DNA from: Oceanobacillus oncorhynchi
Lineage (GTDB): Bacteria > Bacillota > Bacilli > Bacillales > Amphibacillaceae
Length of the DNA: 64,000 nucleotides
Assembly: GCF_000821065.1 (NCBI RefSeq)
Contig: NZ_CDGG01000001.1
Span: 1,488,001 to 1,552,000, forward strand
Reading direction: 5' to 3'
Below are positions 8,904 to 18,261 of this stretch, one piece after another. The notes below the pieces were generated by a model. The model made no database searches and was not told the DNA's origin. It saw only the letters and a program-made list of their open reading frames with translations. Each line of letters starts with the position of its first letter. Positions within the stretch are counted from its first letter, which is position 1. A program made the position numbers and the translations under genes.

Positions 8904-10256
8904 CTATGCGTCTTTACCCCGCAATTTCCCCGGAAGCTTAAACGCCAGAGCCACAACAACTATACAAAAGACAAAACAAACCATTGCAACGAGATGCAGG
9001 TGCTCTGTATCTAAATGACGATTAAATGTTAAACCAAGGAGGCTGGAGGATAAAATTGACCCCAAATAGCGGCTGGTTTGAAATAATCCGGAAGCGGATC
9101 CCGTATCCTCTGGGTCCACATGTTCATAAAGTGCTGTTTGTGCAGAGATATTATTAAATCCGTTACTCATGCCAAGGACAGCCATAATAATAACCAGCCA
9201 GATCAAAGGAGAGCCATCATTATATGTTAATAGCAGACCGGTACCGCCTAAAAGCAAGAAAGCACCGATGACCATCGGCAGTTTAGAACCGTATTTATCA
9301 ATCAGACGGCCGGCTAAGGGCGAAACAATGACACCGAATCCTGCCAGGGACAACATAATCACACCGGTATGCTGCTCGCTGTATTCACGAACCTGCTGCA
9401 GATAAGTTGGAAACCCAAAAAAGAAACAATAATGTATCAGGTTAATACTCATGAATTGTAAGTAAATAAAAGAAACATAGCGATTTTTCGTTAACCCTTT
9501 GACATCAATAAAGGGTTCTTCCTGCTTAAGCTCGAAAAAGTAAAAGCTGACAGCAGCAGATAAAAAGAGCAACAATGCCCACCAGCGAATATTCTGATCC
9601 AGCGAAAGCAAGAACAGAATTAATCCTACAATCGCGATAATAAAAAGAAGGATACCGCTGAAATCAATCCGTTTTGCTTCAAATTCTCCTTGTCTTGTAT
9701 TCGGTAAAATAAAAAGAGCCAGTAAAAAGGATAAAATAATAAACGGAAAATTAATCAGGAAAATGGAATGCCAATCCCAAGAAGCGACTAAAAATCCGCC
9801 AATAGAAGGACCGAAAGCAGCAGATGTGGAAGCAAAGATCGATAATACAGCCAATGCTTTCCCTTGCCCTTTTGTAATATGTGTCCGTACCATACTCATG
9901 CCACTGGGGAATAAAGTCGAACTCCCAATCGCCTGCAAGGCACGGCAACCCAATAAAAACGGGTAGTTTGGTGAAAAGGAAGCTAATATCGATGCAGCTG
10001 CTACGATAATGAGCCCTGCCATAAACAGCTTTTTCGGACCAAACATATCACTCAATTTGCCCATGACAGGCTGCCCCGCTGCGCTTGCGAGGTAAAAGAT
10101 AGAAATCAGCCAGGAAGCATCCGCGAAGGTTAATGTAAATTCATTCTGTAATCGTGTTAATGCCACTGAAATCATCGATGAGTTTAACGGATTGAGCAGT
10201 GTTCCAAGTCCAATCGTTAAAATGAACAACCATGGTTTACGAATCGTTTCTGTCAT
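8904..10256 (-). CDS. DHA2-type MFS drug exporter
   Basis: A major facilitator of 450 aa with 13-14 hydrophobic segments. It has the motif GKLSDMFGPKKLF after helix 2 and the antiporter-type stretch GPSIGGFLVASWDWHSIFLINFP, both typical of EmrB/QacA-like drug/proton antiporters. ATG 10256 (MTETIRK) is preferred over codons up to 10337 because AAGGTG lies 10 bases upstream. A terminator closes the gene. It stands alone, with no adjacent regulator on its strand. The substrate cannot be told. Confidence 0.88.
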   Translation of the reverse strand: MTETIRKPWLFILTIGLGTLLNPLNSSMISVALTRLQNEFTLTFADASWLISIFYLASAAGQPVMGKLSDMFGPKKLFMAGLIIVAAASILASFSPNYPFLLGCRALQAIGSSTLFPSGMSMVRTHITKGQGKALAVLSIFASTSAAFGPSIGGFLVASWDWHSIFLINFPFIILSFLLALFILPNTRQGEFEAKRIDFSGILLFIIAIVGLILFLLSLDQNIRWWALLLFLSAAVSFYFFELKQEEPFIDVKGLTKNRYVSFIYLQFMSINLIHYCFFFGFPTYLQQVREYSEQHTGVIMLSLAGFGVIVSPLAGRLIDKYGSKLPMVIGAFLLLGGTGLLLTYNDGSPLIWLVIIMAVLGMSNGFNNISAQTALYEHVDPEDTGSASGLFQTSRYLGSILSSSLLGLTFNRHLDTEHLHLVAMVCFVFCIVVVALAFKLPGKLRGKDA

Positions 10257-10426
10257 TGTATGCATCACCTTATATATGTAAATTACAGTCGTATTTTCTG
10301 CCGAAGAAAGGGCAGTTAAACAAATTTGTCGAACCAATGTGTATTGTCATGGATTGGTTAAGTGCCTATTTGATTATTTTAGTCTTTTTTCAAGTTTATT
10401 GCAAAAGGGCTAAAATAATGAAGCGC

Positions 10427-10463
10427 ATAAAAAGCCTTGAACGATTATCGCTGTTCAAGGCTT
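10427..10463 (-). terminator. hxlR terminator
   Basis: AAGCCTTGAAC at 10432-10442 and GTTCAAGGCTT at 10453-10463 form a perfect 11-bp stem. On the minus strand it ends in TTTTT, downstream of hxlR. Confidence 0.75.
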
Positions 10464-10533
10464 GGTCATACATTTGTTGTAAATGAAGCGTGATAAAAAA
10501 TAATTACCACATAGCATGTCAACAAGAATGTAT

Positions 10534-10893
10534 CTATTTCATAGCGGTCTGATCCTCTTTTTCTAACACATTCTCAATATAATCCTTGCCCCATTCATAC
10601 ATTGCATCTAAAATCGGCAACAGCTTTTCGCCATGCTTTGTAAGAGAATACTCTACTTTGGGCGGAACAACAGGATATACTTCACGGTGAACGATTAAAT
10701 GGTCTTCCAGCTCGCGTAATTGATTAACAAGCATTCTTTGGGTAATACCGGGCATCAGTGCCTTTAATTCACCAAAACGTTTTGTCCCTTCCTTGCCCAG
10801 ATGCCACAAAATCAACATTTTCCACTTCCCGCCAATGACCGCAAGTGTTAATTCCTTTTCACAATTAAAAGTTCTCTCTCCTAAATTCGGCAT
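10534..10893 (-). CDS. hxlR: HxlR-type winged-helix regulator
   Basis: HxlR activates the formaldehyde-responsive hxlAB operon in Bacillus. The 119-aa product has the family signature [34 protein letters not shown], the [14 protein letters not shown] recognition region and a [13 protein letters not shown] wing. It is very close to what I recall of B. subtilis HxlR. ATG 10893 follows GGAGGTGAAGGAA; a GTG three codons upstream is less likely. It is divergent from hxlA, which supports the assignment. Confidence 0.92.
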   Translation of the reverse strand: MPNLGERTFNCEKELTLAVIGGKWKMLILWHLGKEGTKRFGELKALMPGITQRMLVNQLRELEDHLIVHREVYPVVPPKVEYSLTKHGEKLLPILDAMYEWGKDYIENVLEKEDQTAMK

Positions 10894-10923
10894 TTCCTTC
10901 ACCTCCGCTTTATTTCATCCAAT

Positions 10924-10992
10924 AGTATACTTTTTAGCACTATATGCGGTAAAAGTGCGTACTTCTCATTTCCGGATATACTCAGTATACTT
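10924..10992. promoter_or_regulatory. Repeated AGTATACTT sites between hxlR and hxlA
   Basis: AGTATACTT occurs at 10924-10932 and again at 10984-10992, exactly 60 bases apart. In B. subtilis, HxlR binds two direct repeats ahead of hxlA, so these could be HxlR or promoter elements. I cannot confirm that they match the known site. Confidence 0.4.
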
Positions 10993-11094
10993 GATGACAT
11001 GCTGATGCGTAAATAGGGTTTGAAGCGGTAATGCGAGCTTGCCTTCTAAAAACCATTTAGCACAATAAATTTAAAAAATGAGGGAGCGAAAATA

Positions 11095-11727
11095 ATGAAA
11101 TTACAATTAGCGCTAGATCTTGTCGATATTCAAGGAGCAATTGATTTAATAAAAGAGGTAGAAGAGCATGTCGATGTGGTAGAGATTGGAACACCTGTCG
11201 TGATTAATGAAGGACTAAAAGCGGTGAAGGAAGTAAAGACTGCTTTTCCTGACTTAACGGTATTAGCAGACTTGAAAATTATGGATGCGGCTGGATACGA
11301 GGTAAGCCAAGCTTCTGCTGCAGGTGCGGATATTATCACCATTCTTGGCGCTGCGGAGGATGAGTCCATAAAAGGCGCTGTAGAAGAAGCGAAAAAGCAA
11401 GGCAAACAAATCCTGGTGGATATGATTGCTGTAAAAGATATCGAAACTCGTGCAAAAGAGCTGGATGAACTCGGTGCAGATTATATTTGCGTTCATACAG
11501 GATATGATCTGCAAGCTGTAGGGCAAAATTCTTTTGAAGATCTGCATACCATCAAGAGCGTTGTCAAGAATGCGAAAACAGCGATTGCAGGCGGAATCAA
11601 ATTAGAAACACTTGCTGAAGTCGTGAAGCATCAGCCTGATTTAATTATTGTAGGCGGAGGAATTACGAGTAAAGAAGATAAAAAAGCTGCTGCAAGCGAA
11701 ATGAAAGAATTAATGTTGCAAGGGTAA
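11095..11727 (+). CDS. hxlA: 3-Hexulose-6-phosphate synthase
   Basis: Condenses formaldehyde with ribulose 5-phosphate to 3-hexulose 6-phosphate, the first step of the ribulose monophosphate pathway. The 210-aa (beta/alpha)8 protein belongs to the OMP-decarboxylase superfamily. It has the catalytic strand LADLKIMDAAGYE, the phosphate-binding AIAGGIK loop and IIVGGGIT near the end. The ribosome site GAGGGAGCG precedes the ATG. It is followed after 7 bases by hxlB. In Bacillus this is a formaldehyde detoxification operon switched on by HxlR. Confidence 0.95.
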   Translation: MKLQLALDLVDIQGAIDLIKEVEEHVDVVEIGTPVVINEGLKAVKEVKTAFPDLTVLADLKIMDAAGYEVSQASAAGADIITILGAAEDESIKGAVEEAKKQGKQILVDMIAVKDIETRAKELDELGADYICVHTGYDLQAVGQNSFEDLHTIKSVVKNAKTAIAGGIKLETLAEVVKHQPDLIIVGGGITSKEDKKAAASEMKELMLQG

Positions 11728-11734
11728 TGTAAAG

Positions 11735-12292
11735 ATGAAAACAACCCAATATTTAACCAACATTGTTCAAGAACTAAGTCAAACAGCAGAACTTATATCT
11801 GATTCAGAAACAGAGAAGTTAGTGAATCAGATATTAGCATCCAAGAAGGTTTTTGTGGCTGGTGCAGGAAGATCTGGATTCATGGCGAAATCCCTTGTCA
11901 TGCGAATGATGCATATGGGTCTGGAAGCTTATGCCGTGGGGGAGACGGTAACGGCTAATTTAGAGAAGGATGATTTATTAATCATCGGATCAGGCTCAGG
12001 GGAAACGAAAACATTAGGAGCTATTGCTGAGAAAGCAAAAAGTCTTGGAGGAATTGTTGCGGCTGTAACCATTTCTCCTCAATCCACTATTGGTGAGTTA
12101 GCTGATATTACGATTGAATTACCAGGGGTAACAAAGGATCAGTCTGAAGGCGGTTATAAGACGATTCAGCCGATGGGATCTCTTTTTGAACAAACGTCCT
12201 TATTATTTTATGATGCCTTGATTCTGTGCTGTATGGAGAAAAAAGGTTTGGATTCACATAAGATGTATGGTAAGCATGCTAATCTTGAATAA
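11735..12292 (+). CDS. hxlB: 6-Phospho-3-hexuloisomerase
   Basis: Isomerises 3-hexulose 6-phosphate to fructose 6-phosphate, returning fixed formaldehyde to central metabolism. The 185-aa SIS-domain protein has the sugar-phosphate loop VAGAGRSGFMAKSLVMRM and the GSGSGETKTL serine-rich motif. The C-terminal QPMGSLFEQTSLLFYDA stretch is typical. It is the second gene of the hxlAB operon and ends shortly before a strong terminator. Confidence 0.95.
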   Translation: MKTTQYLTNIVQELSQTAELISDSETEKLVNQILASKKVFVAGAGRSGFMAKSLVMRMMHMGLEAYAVGETVTANLEKDDLLIIGSGSGETKTLGAIAEKAKSLGGIVAAVTISPQSTIGELADITIELPGVTKDQSEGGYKTIQPMGSLFEQTSLLFYDALILCCMEKKGLDSHKMYGKHANLE

Positions 12293-12306
12293 AGTAGAAC
12301 CAAAAT

Positions 12307-12365
12307 AATAGAGGATATGCAGTGAAACGCTATTTGTGATGCGTGCTTACTGCCTATCCTCTATT
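12307..12365. terminator. hxlAB terminator
   Basis: AATAGAGGATATGCAGT pairs with ACTGCCTATCCTCTATT across a 25-base loop that can fold further. It separates hxlB from the convergent azl genes. Confidence 0.65.
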
Positions 12366-12429
12366 AAGTAATTAAAATGCGAATATAATCAAGCAGAAGG
12401 TATGTCTACTTAACCCTCGTTTTCTCACA

Positions 12430-12759
12430 TCAAAAAACAACCTGTACCAAAACCATATAAAATATGGTCCCGCCCGCAATAGACAGCAGCATGCTCCGCT
12501 TCCAATAGTGCAGGCCGATAATTAACCCAATTGCCAGAAGCTCTGGCAGGAAGCCTTCTAATGATGTAACCTGCACATCTTTTAAGGAATAAACAACTAA
12601 TAATCCAAATACAGCTGGCGGTAAGACGTATCCTAAGTATTTAATATATTTTGGCGTAGGCTTATCTGCTTTAAAAATCATAAACGGCAGGAATCTCGTT
12701 AACAAGGTGCCTGCAACCACACAAGCAATCATAATGATTTGCTGGGTTATCGACATCAT
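12430..12759 (-). CDS. azlD: Branched-chain amino acid export subunit AzlD
   Basis: The small partner (109 aa, three to four helices) of AzlC in LIV-E type branched-chain amino acid export. Family stretches are TRFLPFMIF and [19 protein letters not shown]. Its ATG overlaps the azlC stop by 4 bases, so the pair is co-translated. The export substrate is inferred from the family; related pairs also export azaleucine and other amino acids. Confidence 0.9.
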   Translation of the reverse strand: MMSITQQIIMIACVVAGTLLTRFLPFMIFKADKPTPKYIKYLGYVLPPAVFGLLVVYSLKDVQVTSLEGFLPELLAIGLIIGLHYWKRSMLLSIAGGTIFYMVLVQVVF

Positions 12760-13466
12760 GATGAAATCACCTCATTTTTCGTAATGAATTTTTTAATGAG
12801 GCTCAGAAAAATCAAGATGATAAGCATGGCAGGAATAATAAAGTTTTCTGTGCCAAATAGAATTAAACATAAAACGGAAGCGGCTATCCCGATGAGGGAG
12901 CTGATATGGTTACGCTCTTTCATCCACTGGTCTAAAAAGATAACCACGAACAGTGCCGTCATCACGAATTCCAGACCATCCGTATTAAAGGTAATCAGCG
13001 AACTGAATAAACTGCCGACAGTGGCACCGCTGACCCAGTAGATTTGATTTAATAAGGTGACATAGAACATAAACCATCCGCTATTTATGTCAGAAGGTGT
13101 GCGGGCGGTATTGTTAATAACAAAGGATTCGTCGCACATCCCATAGATGAGATACATTTTTTTCTTGCCGGTTCCTTTGAATTTATCTAACATAGAGATA
13201 CCATAGAAAAGGTGTCTGGCATTAATCATTAGCGTTAATAAAAATGCACTGAATGGGTTAAATGCTCCCAATAGCAGGCTCCCAGCTACAAATTCCATGG
13301 AACCGGCGAAAATAAGAACACTCATTAGAATGGCATAGATTGGCGGAAACCCTAAAGAATGCATGTAAACGCCATAAGCAATGCCTAAAAAAGTAAATCC
13401 TGCCAGTATCGGCAACGTTTTTGGAAAGGCATATTTCAATGTGGATAGATGATCGTTTAAAGACAT
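12756..13466 (-). CDS. azlC: Branched-chain amino acid exporter AzlC
   Basis: The large subunit (236 aa) of an AzlCD exporter, with seven to eight helices. Typical residues are the N-terminal [34 protein letters not shown], and [15 protein letters not shown] followed by a [11 protein letters not shown] segment. The upstream gene on the same strand is a small XRE-cupin regulator 35 bases away, so the three probably form one operon. Confidence 0.92.
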   Translation of the reverse strand: MSLNDHLSTLKYAFPKTLPILAGFTFLGIAYGVYMHSLGFPPIYAILMSVLIFAGSMEFVAGSLLLGAFNPFSAFLLTLMINARHLFYGISMLDKFKGTGKKKMYLIYGMCDESFVINNTARTPSDINSGWFMFYVTLLNQIYWVSGATVGSLFSSLITFNTDGLEFVMTALFVVIFLDQWMKERNHISSLIGIAASVLCLILFGTENFIIPAMLIILIFLSLIKKFITKNEVISS

Positions 13467-13501
13467 ATTTCATTCACTCGCTTTCAAACAATGGAAACTA
13501 T

Positions 13502-14056
13502 TTATTTTGCATAATAGATTAAAACAAGAAGGTGAAGTATCTTGTCACCGATATTTCTGTAGATATGGATTTGATTCCCGTCAAAAATAATTGCTTCTCC
13601 TTCTTCAATTTTTTCGACAGTACCGTCAATATCCATTTCTAATTGACCCTCTTGTACAAATACGTGCTCTTCCACACCTGGATTGTGAGGAGATGATTTA
13701 TGTTCATTTTCAGGGTCCAGCTCAACCATAAAAACTTCAAATTGCTTTTCCGGGGAAAAAGGTACAGCTGCATGGACTCTATAATGGTTTTCTGCTTCGG
13801 TAACCAAATATCTGTCTTGTTTTTTTATCACTCTAATCGGATTTGTCTGTTGACTGATCAGGGATGAGAAGGATACTTTCAGACCATTGGCAATTTTCCA
13901 GAGTGTGGTTACTGTTGGGGCAGAGTCTCCGCGCTCGATTTGTGCAAGCATGGCTTTACTTACTTCAGTGAGTTTTGCCGTTTTATCTAAACTTAAGCCA
14001 CGTTCTTTGCGGATGGTTTGCAGGTTTTTACTGATATACTCTGTGATTTCCTTCAT
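13502..14056 (-). CDS. XRE-family regulator with C-terminal cupin
   Basis: 184 aa. An N-terminal helix-turn-helix (about residues 9-63, LQTIRKERGLSLDKTAKLTEVSKAML) is joined to a cupin sensor domain (about 105-180, with HNPGVEEHVFVQEG and the second motif FDGNQIHIYRN). Such proteins usually repress neighbouring transport or catabolic genes and bind a small ligand in the cupin. It lies first in the azl operon and probably controls it. Two direct repeats upstream are candidate operators. The ligand is unknown. Confidence 0.88.
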   Translation of the reverse strand: MKEITEYISKNLQTIRKERGLSLDKTAKLTEVSKAMLAQIERGDSAPTVTTLWKIANGLKVSFSSLISQQTNPIRVIKKQDRYLVTEAENHYRVHAAVPFSPEKQFEVFMVELDPENEHKSSPHNPGVEEHVFVQEGQLEMDIDGTVEKIEEGEAIIFDGNQIHIYRNIGDKILHLLVLIYYAK

Positions 14057-14112
14057 CGCCTTCCTCCTTCATAAATTCTTCTGTTTTATTTAGAAAATCA
14101 TTATCTAATAAT

Positions 14113-14141
14113 ATAACATACTTTTAGATGTTATAACATAC
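14113..14141. promoter_or_regulatory. Direct repeats upstream of the azl operon
   Basis: ATAACATAC occurs at 14113-14121 and 14133-14141, exactly 20 bases apart, so both lie on one face of the helix. They sit about 60 bases ahead of the XRE-cupin start and are plausible sites for that regulator. Confidence 0.4.
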
Positions 14142-14174
14142 AAAAAAACGGCATAGCTCTATTCGCTATACCGT
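14142..14174 (-). terminator. adhE terminator
   Basis: On the minus strand ACGGTATAGC and GCTATGCCGT pair around a 7-base loop and run into seven Ts, directly downstream of adhE. Confidence 0.8.
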
Positions 14175-14200
14175 TCTTATGCTTTATCTATTGCTATGAA

Positions 14201-16798
14201 CTATCCCTTATACGCCTGGCGGTAAACCTCAGCCAATTCCGTTACAAGCGGCAATTTAGGATTCGCTGTGGTACATTGATCCTCGAAGGCACGGTCGGCA
14301 AGGTCATCTGCCTGCGCTTCAAATTCTTTGGCATCGACACCGTTTTCCGCGATGCTCATCGGAATATTTAATTCTTCTGCTAATTGGTAGATGGCCTGCA
14401 CAAGACTTTCTACTCCCTGTTCTGTTGTTGCTGCTGGCAGCCCTAATACACGTGCAATCTCTGCATAGCGTTTGTCAGCGATAAAATGCTCATATTTAGG
14501 GAATGAAACGAATTTTGTCGGTTTCTTGGCATTATATCGAATCACGTGCGGCAAGAGAATAGCATTGGCGCGGCCATGTGCAATATGGAATTGGGCTCCT
14601 AATTTATGGGCCAGGCTGTGGTTGATGCCTAAGAACGCATTGGCGAATGCCATACCGGCTATCGTAGAAGCATTATGCATTTTTTCTCTTGCTAAAGCGT
14701 TACTGCCATCATGGTACGCTTGAGGCAGGTATTCAAACACCAGCTGAATCGCTTTGATTGCCAGTCCGTCCGTATAGTCATTAGCCATATTTGAAACATA
14801 AGCTTCAATCGCATGGGTCAATACGTCCATTCCGGTATCTGCTGTAACGGTTTTCGGCACTGTCATAACAAATTGCGGGTCAATAATCGCTACATCCGGT
14901 GTTAATTCATAATCTGCCAACGGATATTTTGTATTGGTCTCTTTATCGGTAATTACTGAGAAGGAAGTCACCTCAGAGCCTGTTCCGGATGTAGTCGGAA
15001 TCGCGACAAACTGTGCCTGCTGACCCAGCTTCGGATATTGATAGACACGCTTACGAATATCCATAAACTTTTGTTTTAAGCCATTAAATTCTGTGTCTGG
15101 ATGTTCATGGAACAGCCACATTCCTTTAGCTGCATCCATTGCTGACCCGCCTCCAAGTGCAATAATGACATCTGGCTGAAAGGCATCGATTGCTGCTGCG
15201 CCGCGCATGACGGTATCCTTTGACGGGTCTGCTTCTACATCAGAGAAGATTTCACAGTGAACATAATCCGGGCGTCTGCGCAGGTAATAGAGCACCTTGT
15301 CAACATAGCCTAATTCCACCATCATCGGATCAGTAACAATAAAGGCTTTAGATATATTTGGCATTTTCGCTAGATATTGAACCGCATTTTTTTCGAAATA
15401 GATTTTAGGAGGTACCTTGAACCATTGCATATTTACATTCCTTCTCGCCATTTTTTTAATGTTCATTAAATGCATTGCCCCTACATTGGAGGAAACAGAG
15501 TTGCCGCCGTATGAGCCACAGCCAAGTGTCAGTGATGGCATATAAGCATTATAGATATCGCCAATCGCTCCGTGAGAAGATGGGGAGTTTAAGATGATTC
15601 GTCCTGCCTTCATCCTTTTACCGAAAGCATCCTGTATCTCCTGATTATCGGAATGAAGCACGGCAGAATGTCCCAGTCCTCCAAATTCCAGCATTTCCTC
15701 CGCGCGCTGCAGCCCTTCTTCCGTGCTGTTTACTTTATAAGCAGCTAAGACGGGGCTCAGCTTCTCGCGGGAAAGCGGATGCTCGGCTCCCACACCGGTT
15801 AATTCAGCAACAAGTATTTTCGTATCCTGAGGAACTTGAATACCAGCCATCTCAGCAATTTTCGATGCTTTCATCCCAACAATAACAGGGTTCACGGCAC
15901 AGGTGTCCGCATTAATGACCAGCTTTTCTACCTTTGCTTTTTCCTCTTTGTTTAAGAAATATACGTTGTTATCTATCATTTCCTGTTTTACCTGCTCATA
16001 GATTTCTTTATCGACGATGATTGCTTGTTCAGAGGCACAAATCATGCCGTTATCAAAGGATTTAGATAGAATGACATCATTAACTGCACGTTTCACATTG
16101 ACTGACTTTTCGATATAGCAGGGAACATTGCCGGCTCCTACGCCTAATGCCGGTTTTCCGGAGCTGTATGCCGATTTCACCATTCCCGGTCCTCCAGTTG
16201 CCAGAATGGTTGCGACGCCGTTATGCTTCATGAGTGCCTGCGTTGCTTTAATAGACGGCTTTTCAATCCACTGAATACAATTTCTTGGCGCCCCGGCTTT
16301 AACAGCTGCTTCATGGACAACTCTTGCCGCTTCCGAGCTGCATTTTTGGGCAGATGGATGAAAGGCAAAGATGATCGGGTTTCCTGTTTTAATAGATATA
16401 ATAGATTTAAATAAGGTGGTAGAAGTCGGGTTCGTTACAGGCGTTACACCGGCTATCACACCAATTGGTTCAGCTATTTCAATCATGCCCTCCTGCTCAT
16501 CTTTGCTGATGACACCAATCGTTTTATCATACTTGATATTATGATAGACATATTCGGTGGCGAAGATATTTTTGATGATCTTATCCTCATAGACGCCGCG
16601 GCCGGTTTCCTCGACAGCTAATTTTGCGAGCTCCATGTGCTGATCTAATCCTGCAAGCGCCATTTCCTTTACAATGTTATCGATTTGCTCCTGATTTAAC
16701 TGCCGCATTTCGGTTAATGCTGTCTGAGCGTTCTGGACCAGCTTATCAATACTTTCCTCAACGGTTACTTCCTGTTTCATCTGCTCTTTTGTAATCAT
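14201..16798 (-). CDS. adhE: Bifunctional aldehyde-alcohol dehydrogenase
   Basis: AdhE reduces acetyl-CoA to acetaldehyde and then ethanol, regenerating NAD+ during fermentation. The 865-aa protein has the N-terminal CoA-acylating aldehyde dehydrogenase (about 1-440, catalytic Cys254 in NGMICASEQ) and a C-terminal iron alcohol dehydrogenase (about 455-865). The latter has GGGSAMDAAKGMW for NAD, and NHSLAHKLG and AHGRANAILLPHVI carrying iron-ligand histidines. It forms spirosomes in other bacteria. AAAGGAGC precedes the ATG. A small ORF lies 61 bases upstream on the same strand, behind a Rex-like operator, consistent with redox control. Confidence 0.97.
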   Translation of the reverse strand: MITKEQMKQEVTVEESIDKLVQNAQTALTEMRQLNQEQIDNIVKEMALAGLDQHMELAKLAVEETGRGVYEDKIIKNIFATEYVYHNIKYDKTIGVISKDEQEGMIEIAEPIGVIAGVTPVTNPTSTTLFKSIISIKTGNPIIFAFHPSAQKCSSEAARVVHEAAVKAGAPRNCIQWIEKPSIKATQALMKHNGVATILATGGPGMVKSAYSSGKPALGVGAGNVPCYIEKSVNVKRAVNDVILSKSFDNGMICASEQAIIVDKEIYEQVKQEMIDNNVYFLNKEEKAKVEKLVINADTCAVNPVIVGMKASKIAEMAGIQVPQDTKILVAELTGVGAEHPLSREKLSPVLAAYKVNSTEEGLQRAEEMLEFGGLGHSAVLHSDNQEIQDAFGKRMKAGRIILNSPSSHGAIGDIYNAYMPSLTLGCGSYGGNSVSSNVGAMHLMNIKKMARRNVNMQWFKVPPKIYFEKNAVQYLAKMPNISKAFIVTDPMMVELGYVDKVLYYLRRRPDYVHCEIFSDVEADPSKDTVMRGAAAIDAFQPDVIIALGGGSAMDAAKGMWLFHEHPDTEFNGLKQKFMDIRKRVYQYPKLGQQAQFVAIPTTSGTGSEVTSFSVITDKETNTKYPLADYELTPDVAIIDPQFVMTVPKTVTADTGMDVLTHAIEAYVSNMANDYTDGLAIKAIQLVFEYLPQAYHDGSNALAREKMHNASTIAGMAFANAFLGINHSLAHKLGAQFHIAHGRANAILLPHVIRYNAKKPTKFVSFPKYEHFIADKRYAEIARVLGLPAATTEQGVESLVQAIYQLAEELNIPMSIAENGVDAKEFEAQADDLADRAFEDQCTTANPKLPLVTELAEVYRQAYKG

Positions 16799-16859
16799 GT
16801 TAAAAGCTCCTTTATATTAGTTTGTGAAACATTGAGCATGATATTCCAAAAAAATAAAA

Positions 16860-17096
16860 CTACATTGTTGACGGGTGACGGGGGACTTTGACAAAAGCTA
16901 TATCTTTAATGAGACATGTATTCGGTTTGATAACGACGGTATAATGCTTCGTCCAAATATAATTTGGTATGTCATGACCTTCTTCCAGACACATCGCTTC
17001 AAAAGTGTCGCCGATATGCTGTTCAAAGATTTCTTGTGAGTACGATTCAGCATCCGTGTTAAACTCTTTCCATTCATTTAGAATCATTTTTATCAC
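16860..17096 (-). CDS. Small hypothetical protein upstream of adhE
   Basis: 78 aa with a strong ribosome site (AAAGGGGTGATAAAA before ATG). I do not recognise a family. It is soluble and acidic in the first half (NTDAESYSQEIFEQHIGD), with a single cysteine, and more basic towards the end. It shares the strand with adhE and lies between adhE and the candidate Rex operator, so it may be the first gene of an NADH-responsive adhE transcript. Confidence 0.6.
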   Translation of the reverse strand: MIKMILNEWKEFNTDAESYSQEIFEQHIGDTFEAMCLEEGHDIPNYIWTKHYTVVIKPNTCLIKDIAFVKVPRHPSTM

Positions 17097-17165
17097 CCCT
17101 TTGTTTTTTCTGATTTAAGCATAGCATTTTTCGGCGTATTTGTGATAAAAAAACCTGTTACATAT

Positions 17166-17183
17166 TTGTGTAATTTTTCACAA
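17166..17183. promoter_or_regulatory. Candidate Rex operator
   Basis: TTGTGTAATTTTTCACAA differs by one base in the left half from the Rex pattern TTGTGAA-N4-TTCACAA. It lies 70 bases ahead of the 78-aa ORF. A further perfect half site TTGTGAA is at 16823-16829, just ahead of adhE. Rex represses adhE-type fermentative genes when NADH is low. Confidence 0.65.
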
Positions 17184-17599
17184 ACTCACTTTAACCTTGT
17201 CAGGTTGCGTGATGAGAGGTGTTTTATGTTAGGATTTCTGTTTTAAAGGAGGGGGTTTTATATCATCTCGCAGCTGTTACTTCCATAAATCGCCATACTT
17301 TGTTCTATTGTGCTTTGGGAAATGATATATTTCTTTTTATTTTGAATATGGTAGAATGATGCGGTATATCCATTTGCATATGGAGTCTTACCATCCGTTA
17401 AACTAATACATGTGACTTTTTTCGACATTATTTCCCCGGAAATATTCTTAGATGTGATTTTTACTGCATAATGATATAAATAAAACCCATGCACAACGAT
17501 TTTGGCATGGGAAATTTCACGATTTGTGTTGAATGCACCATTGTTTTGGCGGTGAGAACCAAGGAGACTTGTTAATTTACATACAGGAGGTACCGTTTC
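17184..17599. other. Interval with a doubtful minus-strand open frame
   Basis: A minus-strand frame ends at 17258 and is open to 17623. Its last 60 residues (from an ATG near 17430) look faintly protein-like. No ribosome site supports a start and no family is recognised. A perfect AAAGGAGGGGG site at about 17247-17257 on the plus strand has no start codon after it. Either could be gene debris. Confidence 0.25.
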
Positions 17600-18169
17600 A
17601 TGGAAATAGGCAAACAAATTCAATACTACAGGAAGCGAGATGGGTTAACTCAAGAAGATTTAGCTGAAAAAGTCTACGTAAGTCGTAATTCGGTGTCAAA
17701 TTGGGAAAGGGGGAATAATTACCCGGATATTGAAATGCTGTTGCGAATGAGTATTCTTTTTGATGTAACAATTGATCATTTGGTGAAAGGAGATGTCAAA
17801 GAAATGAAAAATGAGATTCATTTAATGCGGTTTAATCAATGGAGTACAATAATGCTCATTTCTTTTGGTGCGCTGGCTTTGTTGATCATCCCCAGTTTCC
17901 GTTATTTCGATATGTATGGTTTTCTTGTGCTGCTTCCTTTTGCAGGAGCTGGCCTTTATGCAGGTTATCGAACAGAAAAGTATAAAAAAAGTATCATTCA
18001 TAACCATAACTTAAAAACATATGAGCAAATTCTAAATTATATTGAAAGTGACGGAGAAAACATGGATGCGGAATATAAGTATCATCGCCCTAAACATAGT
18101 ATATCGATATCTATATTTTGCATTGCCTATTTCTTGCTGCTTTATCTATCTGTTAAGTTATTTTTATGA
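17600..18169 (+). CDS. XRE-type regulator with membrane helices
   Basis: 189 aa. A helix-turn-helix occupies residues 3-60 (IGKQIQYYRKRDGLTQEDLA, SRNSVSNWERG, LLRMSILFDVTIDHLVKGD). Two hydrophobic segments follow at about 84-120 and one more near the C-terminus, so it is a DNA-binding protein tethered to the membrane. Such proteins are common in Firmicutes and often respond to envelope or peptide stress. The start follows ACAGGAGGTACC. There is no obvious partner gene. Confidence 0.8.
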   Translation: MEIGKQIQYYRKRDGLTQEDLAEKVYVSRNSVSNWERGNNYPDIEMLLRMSILFDVTIDHLVKGDVKEMKNEIHLMRFNQWSTIMLISFGALALLIIPSFRYFDMYGFLVLLPFAGAGLYAGYRTEKYKKSIIHNHNLKTYEQILNYIESDGENMDAEYKYHRPKHSISISIFCIAYFLLLYLSVKLFL

Positions 18170-18193
18170 AAATATTTCCGTGATAAATCAAGT

Positions 18194-18222
18194 AGCAGCT
18201 GTTTCAGAGCTGCTAAGTTTTT
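18194..18222 (+). terminator. Terminator after the XRE membrane gene
   Basis: AGCAGCT and AGCTGCT pair around a 7-base loop, followed by AAG and six Ts. Confidence 0.6.
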
Positions 18223-18261
18223 TCATCAGTTTAATGTATAGCCAGAATGAACGGTATACAA

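Noticed and set aside
9169-9405. Open frames opposite the DHA2 transporter and other large genes
   Set aside because: They are shadows of real genes on the other strand, with no ribosome sites.
17258-17623. 121-aa minus-strand gene
   Set aside because: Its first part is antisense to the well-supported XRE gene, no ribosome site supports an internal start, and no family is evident.
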